The notes under the pieces: model-generated
The model's database searches: none
Seen by the model: the letters and a program-made list of their open reading frames with translations, nothing else
What the model was told of the DNA's origin: nothing
Shown here: positions 33,747-46,680 of the stretch, one piece after another
Position numbering within the stretch: position 1 is the stretch's first letter
How the letters are laid out: each line of letters begins with the position of its first letter
Origin: Torreya grandis
Taxonomy: Eukaryota > Streptophyta > Pinopsida > Cupressales > Taxaceae
Assembly (NCBI GenBank): GCA_037957365.1
Contig: JARHVA010004088.1
Location: forward strand, 1,019,501-1,083,500
Direction of reading: 5' to 3'
DNA: 64,000 bases
Position numbers and translations under genes: made by a program

Positions 33747-36700
33747 CAAAATACCGCATGTACCAAGGAGACAAAGATGCAACCCATAAATTGTCAAACG
33801 AATGCTTGAATATCATCAAATTTAGAGTTTTACCTTTGTTTTTCCCATATTTTTAATTTTTGTGCTAACTCAAATCTACATAAAGACCAACATCGATCAG
33901 GTATAATTGACATTAGTTCTACTTAACCATCTTCAATTTTACCTAATCGAGCTCAATTTTAGGTAACCATCATTAGTCAGATTATAGGGGAATACATGAC
34001 TTTAAAACTTGCATTTTGAATCTTTTTAGCATTCTTACTTGTGATTTCTTGGTTTTATTGATGTTTATACTCCCTGTCTAATCATCTCCTTACATGTTTT
34101 GAGAATTTTTTATCTAACCATTGACTAACTAACATTTTTTTATCTCATGGTGGTTTTACCTTCAAGTTCATAGGCAATCGATCTTGGTCCTTATTGATCG
34201 GCATTAGTTATCACTAACTAATGTCAGTTCCCTGGTAATCGACATTTGTCACAGGTGACTCATATCAGTCTCTATGTTTTTAAAATAAGAACCTAAGGGA
34301 TATGTTTTGAAAGCTTATTTGATCATTATCGAAAGTGCTTCAAAGTAGGAGGAAACTCTCTAACCCTTGAAAGTCCAAGATAGGAATAAAATATGAATTT
34401 ATAAGTTTATACCTAGGAATATTTAATATAGGTGTTTAAAATGAATCTATCTATGCCTTAAACACTTCATTTTGGTGCCTAAAATGAATGGTTTAATCTT
34501 GAATATTTGGTTTTAGTGCTTCAAAATGAACATAGGTGTTTTTGTTTTTTAAGTTGTTTTGTGGAAACTCTTTCAAGTTTTATTACAAATCTAAGCTAAT
34601 GGACCAAGTAAAGAACTTAATGAAACATTTCAATTGGTTCACAAATTAACACTCACTTAGGTTTCAAAAATTTAAAAGTGTTTGATTACTTGTGTGTTTC
34701 TTGTGCAAAATAAAGAATGCATGTATGCCCTCCTCCATCCCCTATAAGCAACTTGGGTGACCAGAAGTGCCTTTTCACTTTCAATGTGTGCTTAATCTAA
34801 GGCATGGAAAGAATGTTATCTAGGATCTCATCAAATCTTGTATGGTTTTGGTGACATAAAAACAACCTTTAAAGTCTTTCCACTTAATCATTTATTTTCA
34901 TGCAATTTCACTTATGAAGGGGAGTTCATAGCTTCTTCACAAGTTCTATAGAGAAGCATTGACCCAGGGTTTTATCTCCCAAGAGTGTTTCAACCCTGCT
35001 CCATGAAAGGGTATATAAATTTAAGGTACACATACTGTGAGAGCTAAGGGTTGAGTGGCTAACCTCTCTTTTCATAATGAAGGACCTGGTCAGGTTTAGT
35101 TAACTAGGGGATTATACTAAGTTATCCATGGATGGAGTCACTATGCCAAAGAATAGACCCTTGAATAGTAAGTTAATCGATATTAAATCAATTGATGTGA
35201 AACTTTTCTAGTGTAAATCATGCTTGGGATCAATATAGACACTCAAAAACTATAGTTTTAGTCATCCCCACTTGTCATAACTTGTCAGTTTAGGGCTTAG
35301 GATGATTTACTTAGTTGTATTTATTATTTTTCCTTTATTACTTGGTGTTTTGAGTCTAATTGTGTTTTCTATACCATGTCATAAATGAGTTATTTGTCCA
35401 CACTACTTCATTTTTTGAGGAGGTGTTATGCCATCCATTTGAAACCATGATTTTACCTTAGAATTTTATGTTAAAAACATTGTGTGTGTCACTTGATTAA
35501 AATGGGTAACATTACACTGCCCAAATCATTTTAAATTTTGTGCCTTGGAGCCTTAAAACCACCATTATTTATATCCTTAGAGAGTAATAGTGATGTTACA
35601 CTACTCAAATCATTTCATAGACTCATCTTGTCTTATGTCCAACTTGCCATTTTTCAAACCAATCCCACGTGTGCCTTTTTGGGCCTTTATTTAGTGTCAT
35701 TATGATTTTCAAATTTGCCTAGCTTGTTTTTTAAAAGAGCATAAGTTTTTTAAAGTTTATTTTTTAATTAACTTTGACAATTTTGGATTCAAACATTGAT
35801 TGATTTTTATGTAGGACTTGTCTAATTAGGGCTTAGATACTGATCTTTCTATTTTGGGTTATGTAACTTAGGTTTATTTTTTACCCAAATTCAAAAAAAA
35901 ATTATTTGTATCATTATTTAGGAGAAAATAGTTTATCCCCAAGTGCCTTTTGTTTAGTGCCTCATACTAATTTGACTGATTTTATATCTAAAATGAAGTT
36001 CCAAGTTTATACCAAATTGTTCCAAGTTTTTTAGATTAAAGACCCCTTTGTTTTAAGTATAGTTTTTTATGTCATGTTTGGCAAAGAGTCTTAGCACATG
36101 CCTTTATTTGATCCTATATTTTGACATCATGTTTGGCCAAAAGACCTAGCAACTTTTATTTTCCTAGTTTGGGCCTATTTGGAAAACCTTTGGACCTAGA
36201 GTTTGGCATTTTGTTTTTAGTGTATCCACTTGACATTATTTGTGTGAGGAATTTAATGCTAGACATTTGACATTATACTATTTTATACCAAATTTTGTCA
36301 CAAGCCATTTTGGATATACAAATCCATCCCTTTGACCGAGTTAGATAGAGTTTGAGCCTTTTATTGTTTTAGACATTCTTTTTTAGAGTTTTTAGAACTT
36401 TTATACTTTAATTGTGAAGAATTCACCATTAATTTGACCATGTATCACTATACACATAGTGGTGTTATGTACAATATAGGTTATGGTAATTTTTTAGGCA
36501 AGATGCTTTGTTTAAGACCCTTGTGGAGATGATGTCATTTTTGAGATAGATCCTTATCCACCTTACAAATCTCAATCAAAGGAACAGGGTCAAGACCCTT
36601 TGGCCCATTATTTGGTCAACATGTCTCCATACATATACCAAGACCAAGAATAGATGACATAATATTTGGCTAATATACCTTCGATTACTGAACAAGTTCA

Positions 36701-36819
36701 ACAAAAACCTTACTATGTTATAATGCCATCGACTTATAACCCATACTAGTTTGATCATCACTTTCTTAAGAATAAGGATGAAGTCTTAATTAGATCTACT
36801 AAAGTAGGGGTTAAGTTTT
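33747..36819 (+). other. Leader of the Tat element, part 1
   Basis: About 3 kb without an intact frame, as expected for the long leaders of Tat/Ogre elements. The part near 36590-36819 reads as a broken coding region (HYLVNMSPYIYQDQE and STYNPY). Near 33885-34275 there are repeated ATCGACATT and GGCATTAGT motifs that look like mutated versions of the ACCGACGTCGGT array in the gag-only element. The copia element interrupts it at 36820. Confidence 0.5.
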
Positions 36820-37367
36820 TGTTACAATTAGATACATGATCTAATGAATCTAATAGAAAGCATAAATAAGAGATAAAATAGTAATAGTAATAAACAATAA
36901 TTGTGTATCTAAGATAATAACAAAAATGAATAAAAAACTCAAATATGATGAATTACTCTGATAATTGAATATTAATCTAATATAGAATACATAAATAGCC
37001 ATTACTTATATAGATCAAGGCGTGCATGATAAAGATTAGGGAACTCACACAACACATGTAGTTCAACTGATATCTGTCTACATGAATAATGGAGTGCAAA
37101 TCCACACTAACAAGATAGGTGTCCAACTTGTGTAAATGATCAACACAAGTTGACTATTAGTTAAATAATCTTATCTTATCTTACCCTAAATAGTGGAGTG
37201 GAACCCCACTGTAACAAGATAAATGTCTAAGTTAAGTTCTAGTTAAGCAAGCTCATCCTATCTGGTGCAAATTATTAATAAACATAATAAACTAATTACA
37301 ATAAGTAATTAGTGCACCAAAATAATAAATACAAGTAAATTCAATAAAGAAAATAAATGCACCAACA
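36820..37367 (-). repeat. 3' LTR of the copia element
   Basis: 548 bp, from TGTTACAATTAG to GCACCAACA on the + strand. It matches 42554-43108. The termini TGTT and AACA are the usual inverted ends. Inside the element a G-run (CCCCC on the + strand at 37368) is the only PPT candidate. Confidence 0.85.
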
Positions 37368-37519
37368 CCCCCATAAGCGAAGCTTAGGTAGGGATATGCA
37401 GATAAGAGTCCTAAAAATGTGTAGCCATATTAGGTACTCTGTACAAATAGATGAGGAAAGGAGAAAACCTAAAGGAAAAAAAAAACTCCTCAAAATGAAG
37501 GTCTAAGAGACCCCCCCTG

Positions 37520-38060
37520 AAGAACTGATGTCCCCTGAATAACTAATGTCCTGCACCCCCAAAAGAGATCACAAGGGAAGATATTTTTTCTTAATGAAAG
37601 GTTTGGTGAAAATATCTATAATCTGCTCCTCCATAGGATAATATTGAAAATCGATGATCTCTGCCTAAATTAGCTCCCTGATAAAGTGCATATGAATCTC
37701 TATGTGTTTGGTTCTCTAATGATGAACTAGATTATTTGAGATCTAGATAGTGCTTTGGTTGTCGTATTAGATTACTGATGGCTTCCAAAATGGAACACCG
37801 AGCTTAGTGAGAATATTTTGAATCCAAATAGCCTAAGTAGTGGCATTAATAATGCCATGATACTCAGCCTCTATAGATGAAAGAGCAAAAGCATTTTATT
37901 TCTTACTCTACCAATAAATGGGGTTAGATCTGAAGTGAAAGCTATAATCAAAATGGACTTACGATCATCATAATCACTAGCCTAATCAGAATCTATGTAT
38001 CCCACCAAGTCTAGACCTATACCTACTGTATAGTGAATCTTGTATCTAATAGTTCCCTAA
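37520..38060 (-). pseudogene. Copia RNase H
   Basis: The minus strand reads DLVGYIDSD, stop, ASDYDDRKS (relatives have DADWAS), the TGG Trp codon having become TAG. Further blocks decay towards the 3' LTR but keep the expected order (for example SNTTTKALS). No intact frame. Confidence 0.7.
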
Positions 38061-39060
38061 ATGTAGCTCAAAATAAACTTGGTGACTCTCTAATGAAGTT
38101 CATGTGGTGTCTGCATAAAACATGAAAGCATGCCAACTGTATATGAAATTTTGGGTCATGTATGAGTCAAATAGATGAGGCTACCTACAAGCTGGTGATA
38201 TAATGTGGCATCAACCAAGGGAGTAGAACAATGAACCTCAAGTCTAACTCTAGATAAGAAAGGAATTGGTGCAAGCCTACAATAAACCATGTGAAACTGA
38301 GCTAATGATTCCATGTAATACTTGGGCTATGAAAGTGTAATCCTAAAAGAAGATTTTGTTATCTGAATCCCAAGAAAATAATGCAATAATCCCATGTCTA
38401 TCATAGAAAACCTATCATGAAGTGCAGTATTAACACTACTGATGATGGATGTTGTGATCCCTGTAATAATGAGCTCATCAACATAGAATACCAATTACAA
38501 TAGTGAATCCTCCTACCATAAAATGTAGACATTCAGATCTGAGTGACATCTTAAGAACCCAACTGAGAGAAGAAAGGTGTCCATCTTAGAATGCCAAGCC
38601 CTAGGGGCTTGTTTTAGACCATAGAGAGACTTCTTCAAGTAGCATATGAGTGAATAATCCTAAATGAACTCCTGTGGCTGCTCTATATAAATATCTTCAT
38701 GAAGATCCTTTTGAATAAATGTGCTCTTCACATCCATCTAATGTACATCCCAACCATGAGTTGCACCAATAGCTAGTATCAAGCGAATAGAATTCATCTT
38801 ATCAATAGGTGCAAATGTTTCTATATAGTCAATGCCTTCTACTTGGGAAAAACCTTTGCCCACTATGTGTGCTTTATACTTATCAATATTTCCATCCACT
38901 ACAAACTTAGTCTAATATATCCACCTACATCATACTAATTTTATTTCCTTAGGAAGAGGAATAAGATCCCAAGTGTTATTCCTAATCAATGAGTCATACT
39001 CTTCTTCCATCATTGAATCCCACTCAACTTTCCATGTGGCTTCTTGAAAACATTATGGAT
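38060..39060 (-). pseudogene. Copia reverse transcriptase
   Basis: The minus strand reads WDSMMEEEYDSLIRNNTW, VGKGFSQVEGIDYIETFAP, MDVKSTFIQKDLHEDIYIEQ, KKSLYGLKQAPRAWH and FYVDELIITG, the last being the catalytic YVDD with its final Asp changed to Glu. Then follow LGIQITKS and VGSLIYLTHTWPKISY. Order and spacing are those of copia RT. Frames are broken by stops and indels. Confidence 0.85.
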
Positions 39061-39449
39061 CAGAAGCTGTGGCAATGTAAGAATTTAGACGATCATGTTG
39101 TGACTGTGTTCTCCTTCTATCTAATAGATCCCTAACAAGAGGGTCTACATCCACCAAAGTTTGTCTAGCCCACAAAGGCATTAATGGGCAAGGATCTGGA
39201 TGACGAGGAGTAGGAACATGACTTGTTAAACCATATTGGGGAGGTAATCCTCATCATCCCTATGAGTAGATAAAATAAGAGTATCATCATCACTGCTATC
39301 TAATTATTCTAAGGAAGAAGAATGAGAAATGTTAGAAGACAAGTCTGAAGGACTTTCTTCAAAGTAAACACTTCTCCCTATAATAAGCTTATGTGAATCT
39401 AGATCAATGAGCTAATATCCCTTAACATCATCAGGATAACCCACAAATA

Positions 39450-40260
39450 TGTAAGTTCAACATTGTTTTTCTAAATCATGATGCTTGTCTAAAGGTATGT
39501 AAGCCCATGCGAGACTGTCAAAGACTCTAAAATGATGCACATCTAGCTTCTCATTACACCAAGCTTCAAGAGGTGTTATCCCCTTTAAATCTTTGTGAGG
39601 AACTCTATTCTGTATATATGCAACATAATTAATCACTTCCACTCAGTACTCACGTACTAATTATTTTGCATGAATCATACAACTTATCATATCTGTTAAG
39701 AATCTATTCTTCTTCTCTACTACACCATTCTACTGAGGTGTGTATGAAACTAAATGTTGAAGATCAGTTCCTTCAAGAGCACAAAATTGTTCAAACTTGT
39801 TGTTCACATATTCCCTCCCATTATCTGTGTAGAGAATCTCGACATACTTCCCAGATTGTTTCTCTACTAAAGCTTTGAACTCTATAAATCTATTAAATAC
39901 TTCACTCTTGATTTTCAAAAAATAAACCCAAGTATATATGGAATAGTCATCAATAAATATGAGAACATAGTGGGTTTTACTAAAAGACAAAGTAGGTGAT
40001 GGACCCACTAAATCACTATGAACAAGTTCAAGGACTTGTGTATCCCTCCAAACCTTCCCTTTATCAAACTTATCCTCTAGATGTTTGCCTAAGGCACAAC
40101 CATGGCATATACCCCCCAAAAATTGAATCTGTGGAAGTCCTATAATCATCTCCTATTGACTAAGATATTTTAAATAGCGGTAGTTCAGATGACCAAACCG
40201 CTCATGCCATAACTTGCTCATTGAATCAGTGTGTGAGATTAAAGATATAGAGGAAGATTG
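39450..40260 (-). pseudogene. Copia integrase
   Basis: The HHCC zinc region reads LWHERFGHLNY and CHGCALGKH. The core has LVHSDLVGP (first Asp), YTDNGREYVNNKF (second Asp) and, after a TAG where Gln is expected (YTPQ, stop, NGVVEKKNRF), the Glu. Then come INYVAYIQNRVPHK and TPLEAWCNEK, the standard link to RT. The longest open stretch is 39730-40149. All three catalytic residues are visible. Confidence 0.85.
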
Positions 40261-40279
40261 AGGCACAAAGTGGGATAAT

Positions 40280-40640
40280 GAATAAAGTCAAGTATTATTA
40301 TCAAATTTTCCCACTATAACTAAGGTATTATCCTCTAATTTTTTGATTGCTATAAAATCGGGTGTGAACTCAACTTTCCTATCAGTATTAAAGTGAGTGA
40401 TTTGGTAGACAAAAAGAAGGTTAGTTGATAACTCTAGAACATAGAGGACATCCTCAAATACACCACTATCAACATTAATTGTACCTTTTCCTATAACATC
40501 TACCTTAGAATCATCAATTATGAGAATATGAGGCAAGGAACTTGGTTCTAATGTAGAAAATTATTTTTGATTAGAACCCATATGGTGCAAAACACCTAAG
40601 TCAATGACCCATGACTTGGGATAATTTGTGAGTGAAACTA
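40280..40640 (-). pseudogene. Copia aspartic protease
   Basis: The active site reads WVIDLGVLHHMG where copia proteases have WVIDSGASxHM, so the DSGA motif is lost (D-L-G-V). Downstream, VDVIGKGTINV, FEDVLYVLELSTNLL and YQITHFN are typical of the protease-to-integrase region. Confidence 0.8.
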
Positions 40641-41600
40641 GTGATGTATCTTTCCCTTTCCCTAAATTTGAAGGAGTGAAAGAATCCTTTGAATAGGATT
40701 GATTGATGTTATTCTTTTTTAGTAGACCCTTAAGTTTATCAATCTCTTTCTTCCAACAATATTGTTCACTATGAAACACCTTTTTGTAATAAGGGAAAGG
40801 AGTGGCAATCCTTTTTTGTGAATCCCCTTTCTTATTAGTGGATTTATAATCTCCTTGTGAGGAAGATTATTGCCCTTTATTCTTATCTTTTTATGACTTA
40901 TTCTGATTATTCTACTTCTTTTTACTTGAACCTGTATTTGATGTTGATGTTGAAACTTGTTTATCTTGAGGCTGACTTGTAACTAGATCTTGAGATTTGG
41001 ATGACTTGATTAGACCCATAGCTATTAAATTTGCTTCTTCATCCATTAGAATATCAGAGAATACCTCAAAGGTGGAAATTTGATAAGATGTGCCTAATGT
41101 GAGTCGATGAGTCTGAAAGCTAGAGACAAAGGATGAATATTCAGGATCTAATTTATGTAAGGCACTGAAAATCAATTGAATATCCTTTTTATCAATTTTA
41201 CATTCAAAAAGTCATGCTCTAAGATCTATGACTTTAGTGATATAGTCTTGTATTGTAGCATAATTTTTAGGATCCAAACTAATGAGTTCATTATCAATTT
41301 GGTAACCGTGAACCTCATCTATTTTTCCAAACAATGATGCTAATTTATCCCAAGCCTCTTTTGGAGTTGTAAATTTGTCAAGATGGAAATTCAAACCTAA
41401 AGACATGTAAAAGACCGAATGCATCCAATTATTTTAGTAGTTTCAAAGAGAAAGTGTTGTAACTCTTATGCATCAATAGGTGGAGTAAGAAGAGTTGTTA
41501 TATAAGGCATATATCCTAGCATCATTAATGCATTCCAAACATTCTATTTCTATGTATTATAGTTGAATGTTGTTAATAGTGGGAACTTAGGATTCCCCAT
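40640..41600 (-). pseudogene. Copia gag
   Basis: It starts at the minus-strand ATG at 41600 (MGNPKFPLLTTFNYNT). The UBN2-type gag core follows (AWDKLASLFGKIDEVHGY, LISLDPKN), then LHKLDPEYSSFVSSFQTHR. The zinc knuckle reads PYYKKVFHSEQYCWKKE, where both leading Cys codons are now Tyr. Stops and a frameshift divide it. Confidence 0.75.
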
Positions 41601-42541
41601 GATGCAATCAGAAATAAATTGTCACAAAGCAGAATTCAAAGTATAGAACACACCACAAAACCCCTCTGAATTACCTAGTTTTATTCCACCCAACAATTAT
41701 TTTTGGAACTTTATAATTGAGTGTAAGTACAAGGCTGGATTATAATTTTTCCAATTTACAAAAAGCTCATTTAGGCCCTTTAGTATAAAAGTAAAAAAAT
41801 ATGCACTTTATTACAAAAATTTTTGCACTAATGTGTTGTGCTCAAAAAAATATTAACTTTAAAAAAAATGGGACCTTAATTTGAGGTCATATGTGAAATT
41901 TACGAGCATCTAAAATTGAAAAAATGAGGATGGGAAAGAGATGTTATATAAAAATTTGAATTCTATAAAAATATGGAGAAAACTAAAAGTACAACAGTGA
42001 AGAGCACAAAATTTTAAGCTATTTCAAAAAAGCATTCTCTCAAAAATACCTCTTAGTGTTCAAATGGTGGGCTTCTAAAGTTACCCTTTCAAATTTGCCT
42101 GATGATCTGTAAGGCCTACCATTTTTATTTTTTTTTGGTTTGCATAGTTCGTATGATCTATATGACCATACCTGGGAATAAAAAAAAATTGTCTTCTAGG
42201 ATGACTGTGTCCAAATTGGATAAATTTTATATGGATATGCAGGTTTTAACGTCTTTCAAATGCAACCATGAGGTCCATTTTGCTCATAAACACTTTGATT
42301 TTTAGGTATCCATCAGATTGGGTGTGGTGCTTCTAGATCAAACCCTTGCTAATTTCAACTCTTGTGCCTAATTTAGATAAAATTGTGGATGATTTTGACT
42401 ATTTCAAGAACTCTAAACTCAATGGTGAACTCAAAAATTCTCCACAAAGCTCTAATTTATATCTGTTTACAAAATCAAAAAATTGATTCTATATCTAGAT
42501 ATTTTTCTCTTGAATATTTAAAAATCTATAGATTCAAGATA
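41601..42541 (-). other. Copia 5' leader
   Basis: About 0.9 kb between PBS and gag start, AT-rich, with no frame of interest. Confidence 0.5.
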
Positions 42542-42553
42542 GCTCTAATACCA
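42542..42553 (-). other. Primer-binding site of the copia element
   Basis: The minus strand reads TGGTATTAGAGC, one C-to-T change from the initiator tRNA-Met site TGGTATCAGAGC, directly next to the 5' LTR. Confidence 0.9.
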
Positions 42554-43108
42554 TGTTAGAATTAGCTATAGGATCTAAGGAATCTAATAAAAAGCATAAA
42601 TAAGAGATAAAATAATAATAGTAATAAACAATAACTGTGTATCTGAGTTAATAACAGAAATGAATAATCAACTCAAATATGATGAATTACTTTGATAATT
42701 CAATATTAATCTAATATAGAATATATAAATAGCCATTGCTTATATAGAGTAAGGCGTACATGATAAAGACCAGGGAACTCACACAATGCATGTAGTTCAA
42801 TTGATATCTGTCCACATTAATAGTGGAGTGTAACTCCACACTAACAAGATAGGTGTCCAACTTGTGTAAATGATCAACACAAGTCAACTATCAGTTAAAC
42901 AATTTTATCCTATCTTACCCTAAATAGTGGAGTGGAACTCCACTATAACAAGATAAGTGTCTAAGTTAACTACTAGCTAAGCAAACTTATTCTATCTAGT
43001 GTAAATTATTAATAAATATAATAAACTAATTACAATAAGTAATTAGTGCACAAAAATAATAAATAATAAATACAAGTAAATGCAATAAAGAAAATAAATG
43101 CACCAACA
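42554..43108 (-). repeat. 5' LTR of the copia element
   Basis: 555 bp from TGTTAGAATTAG to GCACCAACA on the + strand. Both LTRs contain a degenerate internal repeat around GGAGTGGAACTCCACT. Confidence 0.85.
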
Positions 43109-43554
43109 ATTTTTTATAGACTTTCCCCATAAAACTTGTCAAGTCTAGTAAGAGGGCCTTATAACATATCTTATCATCAAACCAATGAGAAGGCCTCTTA
43201 CAATAACCTGTATACTATTGTGTCGATGCCATATAAGGACCTTCATATGCTTTTCATAAGAAAGGGACTTATGAAGGACCATTTCATTTAGATGCAAATA
43301 GCATACTAAATATACCTAAACCTAGTGCACAACTTTAATAATATGACCATGTCAAATGTTACTCTTATAGAGCTAGATCCTTTTATAGGAGTTCTAATTG
43401 AGTTGACTGGACAAAAAAATTAGGGTATGGATCCATTTATGCAAGTAGCTTTGGTATAAAACATATTCAATACCCTAACTATCAAAGAAATATATTTTGC
43501 TTCTACGTAGATTAGTGAGAGAAACCTAGTAGACAACATGTAAGCAATGTCCAA
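43109..43554 (+). other. Leader of the Tat element, part 2
   Basis: Continuation of the Tat leader between the copia and Penelope-like insertions. A broken reading frame with KKGTYEGPFHLDANSI and YPNYQR is visible near 43255-43480, probably an upstream or gag N-terminal reading frame of the host element. Confidence 0.4.
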
Positions 43555-43672
43555 TTTAGTTTGTAATTGTAGATCATTCTTTCCTCACTCTCATCCTGAT
43601 GATGGTTCACTAAGTGTGACCCAAATTGTTGATCTAAAAAGTGCACACATAGTTATATCCAAAATAATTCAC
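43555..43672 (+). repeat. Left flank direct repeat of the PLE
   Basis: Matches 57371-57480 over ~110 bp, including CATTCTTTCCTCACTCTCAT, AAAAAGTGCACACATAGTTA and TATCCAAAA, with roughly a dozen differences. Confidence 0.75.
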
Positions 43673-43679
43673 AATAATT

Positions 43680-46560
43680 TAATAGATTGTGGAAATACTA
43701 TCACTCTAATTGATACCCTTATGGGAGGGAATTCTACCTTAAGGCGAAGCATTTTGAGAAGTTGAGAATCAAACTTTCAAAGAAAATTGTAGACTTATCA
43801 TTTCTCAAAAGATGTCAGGATAGCAAGGTTTGTCCAAATTTTGTTAAAACCAACCATGTTTTAAGATTTCATAAGAACAACTCCATTTTTTATAAATCTA
43901 GCTTCACGTTACTCAAGTCTTTATCAATGTCACCAGATCAAAAATGAGCCACAATTCTACTCAATTAAAAGATTTACATTTAGAATTGGCATCTTCTCTA
44001 CAGATAAATCTCTAGATCAAAATTGATGTGTATTCATTCTCTAGAGATGAAGGCTTACAACTTCACTCTATGGCTAATCAAAACATAAAGTTTTATGCCT
44101 CACTAGCCAAAATATGAGTGGAGATCTAGAGTTATCATAAAGTTATTCAAGGAGGTGCAAATCTATTCCTAGGTCTACGACATATTATAGAACTAAGACT
44201 AGTTTTGAAAACAATCCCAGTCTTCATAAGTCTAAACACATTTCATCACTCACCATTATCTAAAACCTAGCCATTAATCAAAAACAAGGGACAACTTGAC
44301 ATGCAGTAGAAGGTGGTGTTAGCGAGTGCTTACACTATTCAACAAAGGAGTTTCTCACCATACAAATTTAAATGAGACTAATAAACTCATCTTAGTCTCT
44401 TCTAGCATATGTCTCTAATGGTGGTTCTAATTTTTTACCTTCCTCCCACTCAATTTTTATGCCTCCATCTACATAGAGTGTGTTTCTCAATGCTCCCTAC
44501 ATCTTAGCAGCACCGTTAGCTTTAGCATCCAACATCCCATCCTCACCTGTGCTAGGTAAGAGTCATTCACCTACCTGATCTATTAATTCTTTATCTCTTG
44601 CATGTACAATGTCACCTCTTATAGAAAATGTTTCCTATCCTAAAAGAAACTTTCTCCACCTTCCCATAACATCATTAATGATATAGCTTCTAAATCCATC
44701 TCCTTGATAGATAACACCCATACCCATGCAATAATTCAATCCAACATGATTTTATTATCTCCCTCATGCAAATCCCAACCATCACCTACCTTATATCCTC
44801 GATTGGTGTTTCCTTCTTCATTTGACTCACCCAAACCCATCCTAATAATTGTTGAAAATACCATTAATGATGAAACCTGTAGCTTATCATCTATCCCAAA
44901 TGTAAGACGTGATGTTTGATTTAATCATCCCTCCTTGGAAAAATCAACCCTAGTATTTCCTCCTCTAATCAATAATAAATTGGTACATCCATCAAACCCT
45001 CACTTTGTACTTCTACCCCTGACCTCTTCTAAATTTGGTTTCCCTCCTTATTCTCCTAAAGGTTTTTACCCTCCCTTTCCTAGAATCCCTCCTAAATTAG
45101 AAGCTACCAATATTCTCTACAAGATTGACACCTCTGAAGGCTTGATTGATGATTAAGAGTCCAAATTAGTTGTAAAATTGTATAGTTTAACTTTAGATCA
45201 TCATTCTTTCAATATTTTATCAAAGGGGTAAGGTTTTGTAGTTGCCCCTAATTATATTCCAAGATAAAAAAAATTGGTTAATATTAAAAGTGTGCTTAGA
45301 GGTATTTTGATTGAAACCACTGAGGAATTAAGACAAGATTGTGAAGTTGCATTAAGAAAACCAAAACCCCATGTAATAACATTTATAAGGTTAAACTAAT
45401 TGCTCTAAAAAATCTCAACCCCAATGAAAACATTATCATTACCGAAGCTGACAAAGGTAATGCAATAGGTGTTATGGATAATCTTTATTATGATCAAAAG
45501 ATGTTAGACCACCTTATTAAAAGTGGTAGTTATAAGATATTATTAACCGATCCTATCTCCAAAATTATAAAAAATGTTAAAAAATATATCAATATCTCTT
45601 TCTTAGATGATAGCCTAAACAAACATCTTTTACCAAAAAAAGGAATCACCCCTAGGATCTATGGGGCCCCTTAAATTAACAAAGTAGGCATAAATTTAAG
45701 ACCAATTGTTGATACTACATATTCTCCTACTTATCCCCTAGCCTCATATCTTTCTATAAAAATTAAACCCATTGTAGGGAAGACATCCTCTCTCATAAGA
45801 TATTTTGGTGTTTTTGTCAACTTTGTTAAAGGAAAAAAGGTGTCTAACAAAGATATTTTAGCGAGTTTTGATATTATCTCACTCTTCATGAAAATACATA
45901 TTGATGAGACTATTAGAATATTAGGCACACACACTAATGAGGAAACTAAATTCTTAGTAGAACTATGTTTAAAGTCAACCATTTTTACTTTTAGAGGCTT
46001 GATCTATGAACAAACTGAAGGAGTAGCAATGGGATCTCCACTCTCCCCAGTTGTTGCTAACTTATTCATGGAATATTTTAAAAATGTAACCCTCTTCTCA
46101 TTCCCTCTAAAACCAAAGTGGTGGAAGAGGTACGTTGATGACACCCATGTTAATTAGCCACATGGCCTAGAAAAAATGGAAAATTTCCATGAACATAGTA
46201 ATATCATTATGAAAAACATTCAGTTCACAAAAGAACTTGAACATGATGGTATCCTACCCTTCCTTGATGTCCTCCTTTCTAAAAAACATGATGGTTCTTT
46301 TTCTTGCCAAGTCTTTAGGAAATACACCCACACTAACCTCTATCTACATGCTAACTCCCATCATCACCCTTTACAAAAGTCCAGTGTACTTAAAACTTTG
46401 GCAACTAGAGCTTTGAGAATTTGTGATTTAGACCATTTAGAAGAGGAGATTAAACACCTATCCAAAGTTTTTAAGAGGAATGGTTACAAAAAAAAAAACA
46501 AATTAATCAAGCTTTTAATTCTGATTGTACTTCTTTGTTGTACCCATGCACTAGAGATGT
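43680..46560 (+). pseudogene. PLE N-terminal region and reverse transcriptase
   Basis: Near 43786-43830 the N-terminal block reads VDLSFLKRCQDSKVCPNFVK. At about 45200-45260 is FNILSKG, stop, GFVVAPNYIPR. The fingers have EADKGNAIGVMD at 45444-45479. RT core motifs follow: RPIVDTTYSPTYPLASYLS, DILASFDIISLF (first Asp), EGVAMGSPLSPVVANLFMEY from 46017, and YVDD at 46131-46142. After a TAG where Trp is usual (DDTHVN, stop, PHG) come DGILPFLDVLLSKKHDG, FRKYTHTNLYLHANS and FKRNGYKKK. This is a telomerase-related Penelope RT that primes on DNA cut by its own endonuclease. About 1.1 kb at 43950-45180 is too decayed to read reliably. Confidence 0.85.
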
Positions 46561-46680
46561 AAACTTTGGTAAATTGATGGTTTATCTCCCATTTATTGAA
46601 GGCATTTCCAACAAGATTTTTAAAATTTTATGTAAAAAAATATCCAGATTATTATTATCCCCCTCAAAAAACTTAGAAAT

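Larger units (their letters stand above)
36820..43108 (-). mobile_element. Ty1/copia LTR retrotransposon, complete structure, inactive
   Basis: A 6.3 kb element on the minus strand. It has LTRs at both ends, a PBS next to the right (5') LTR and, read on the minus strand, gag, protease, integrase, RT and RNase H in copia order. Flanks GTTTT (36815-36819) and ATTTT (43109-43113) match at four of five bases and are probably the target duplication. Each domain has stops; many are TAG or TAA where CAG, CAA or TGG is expected. Confidence 0.9.
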
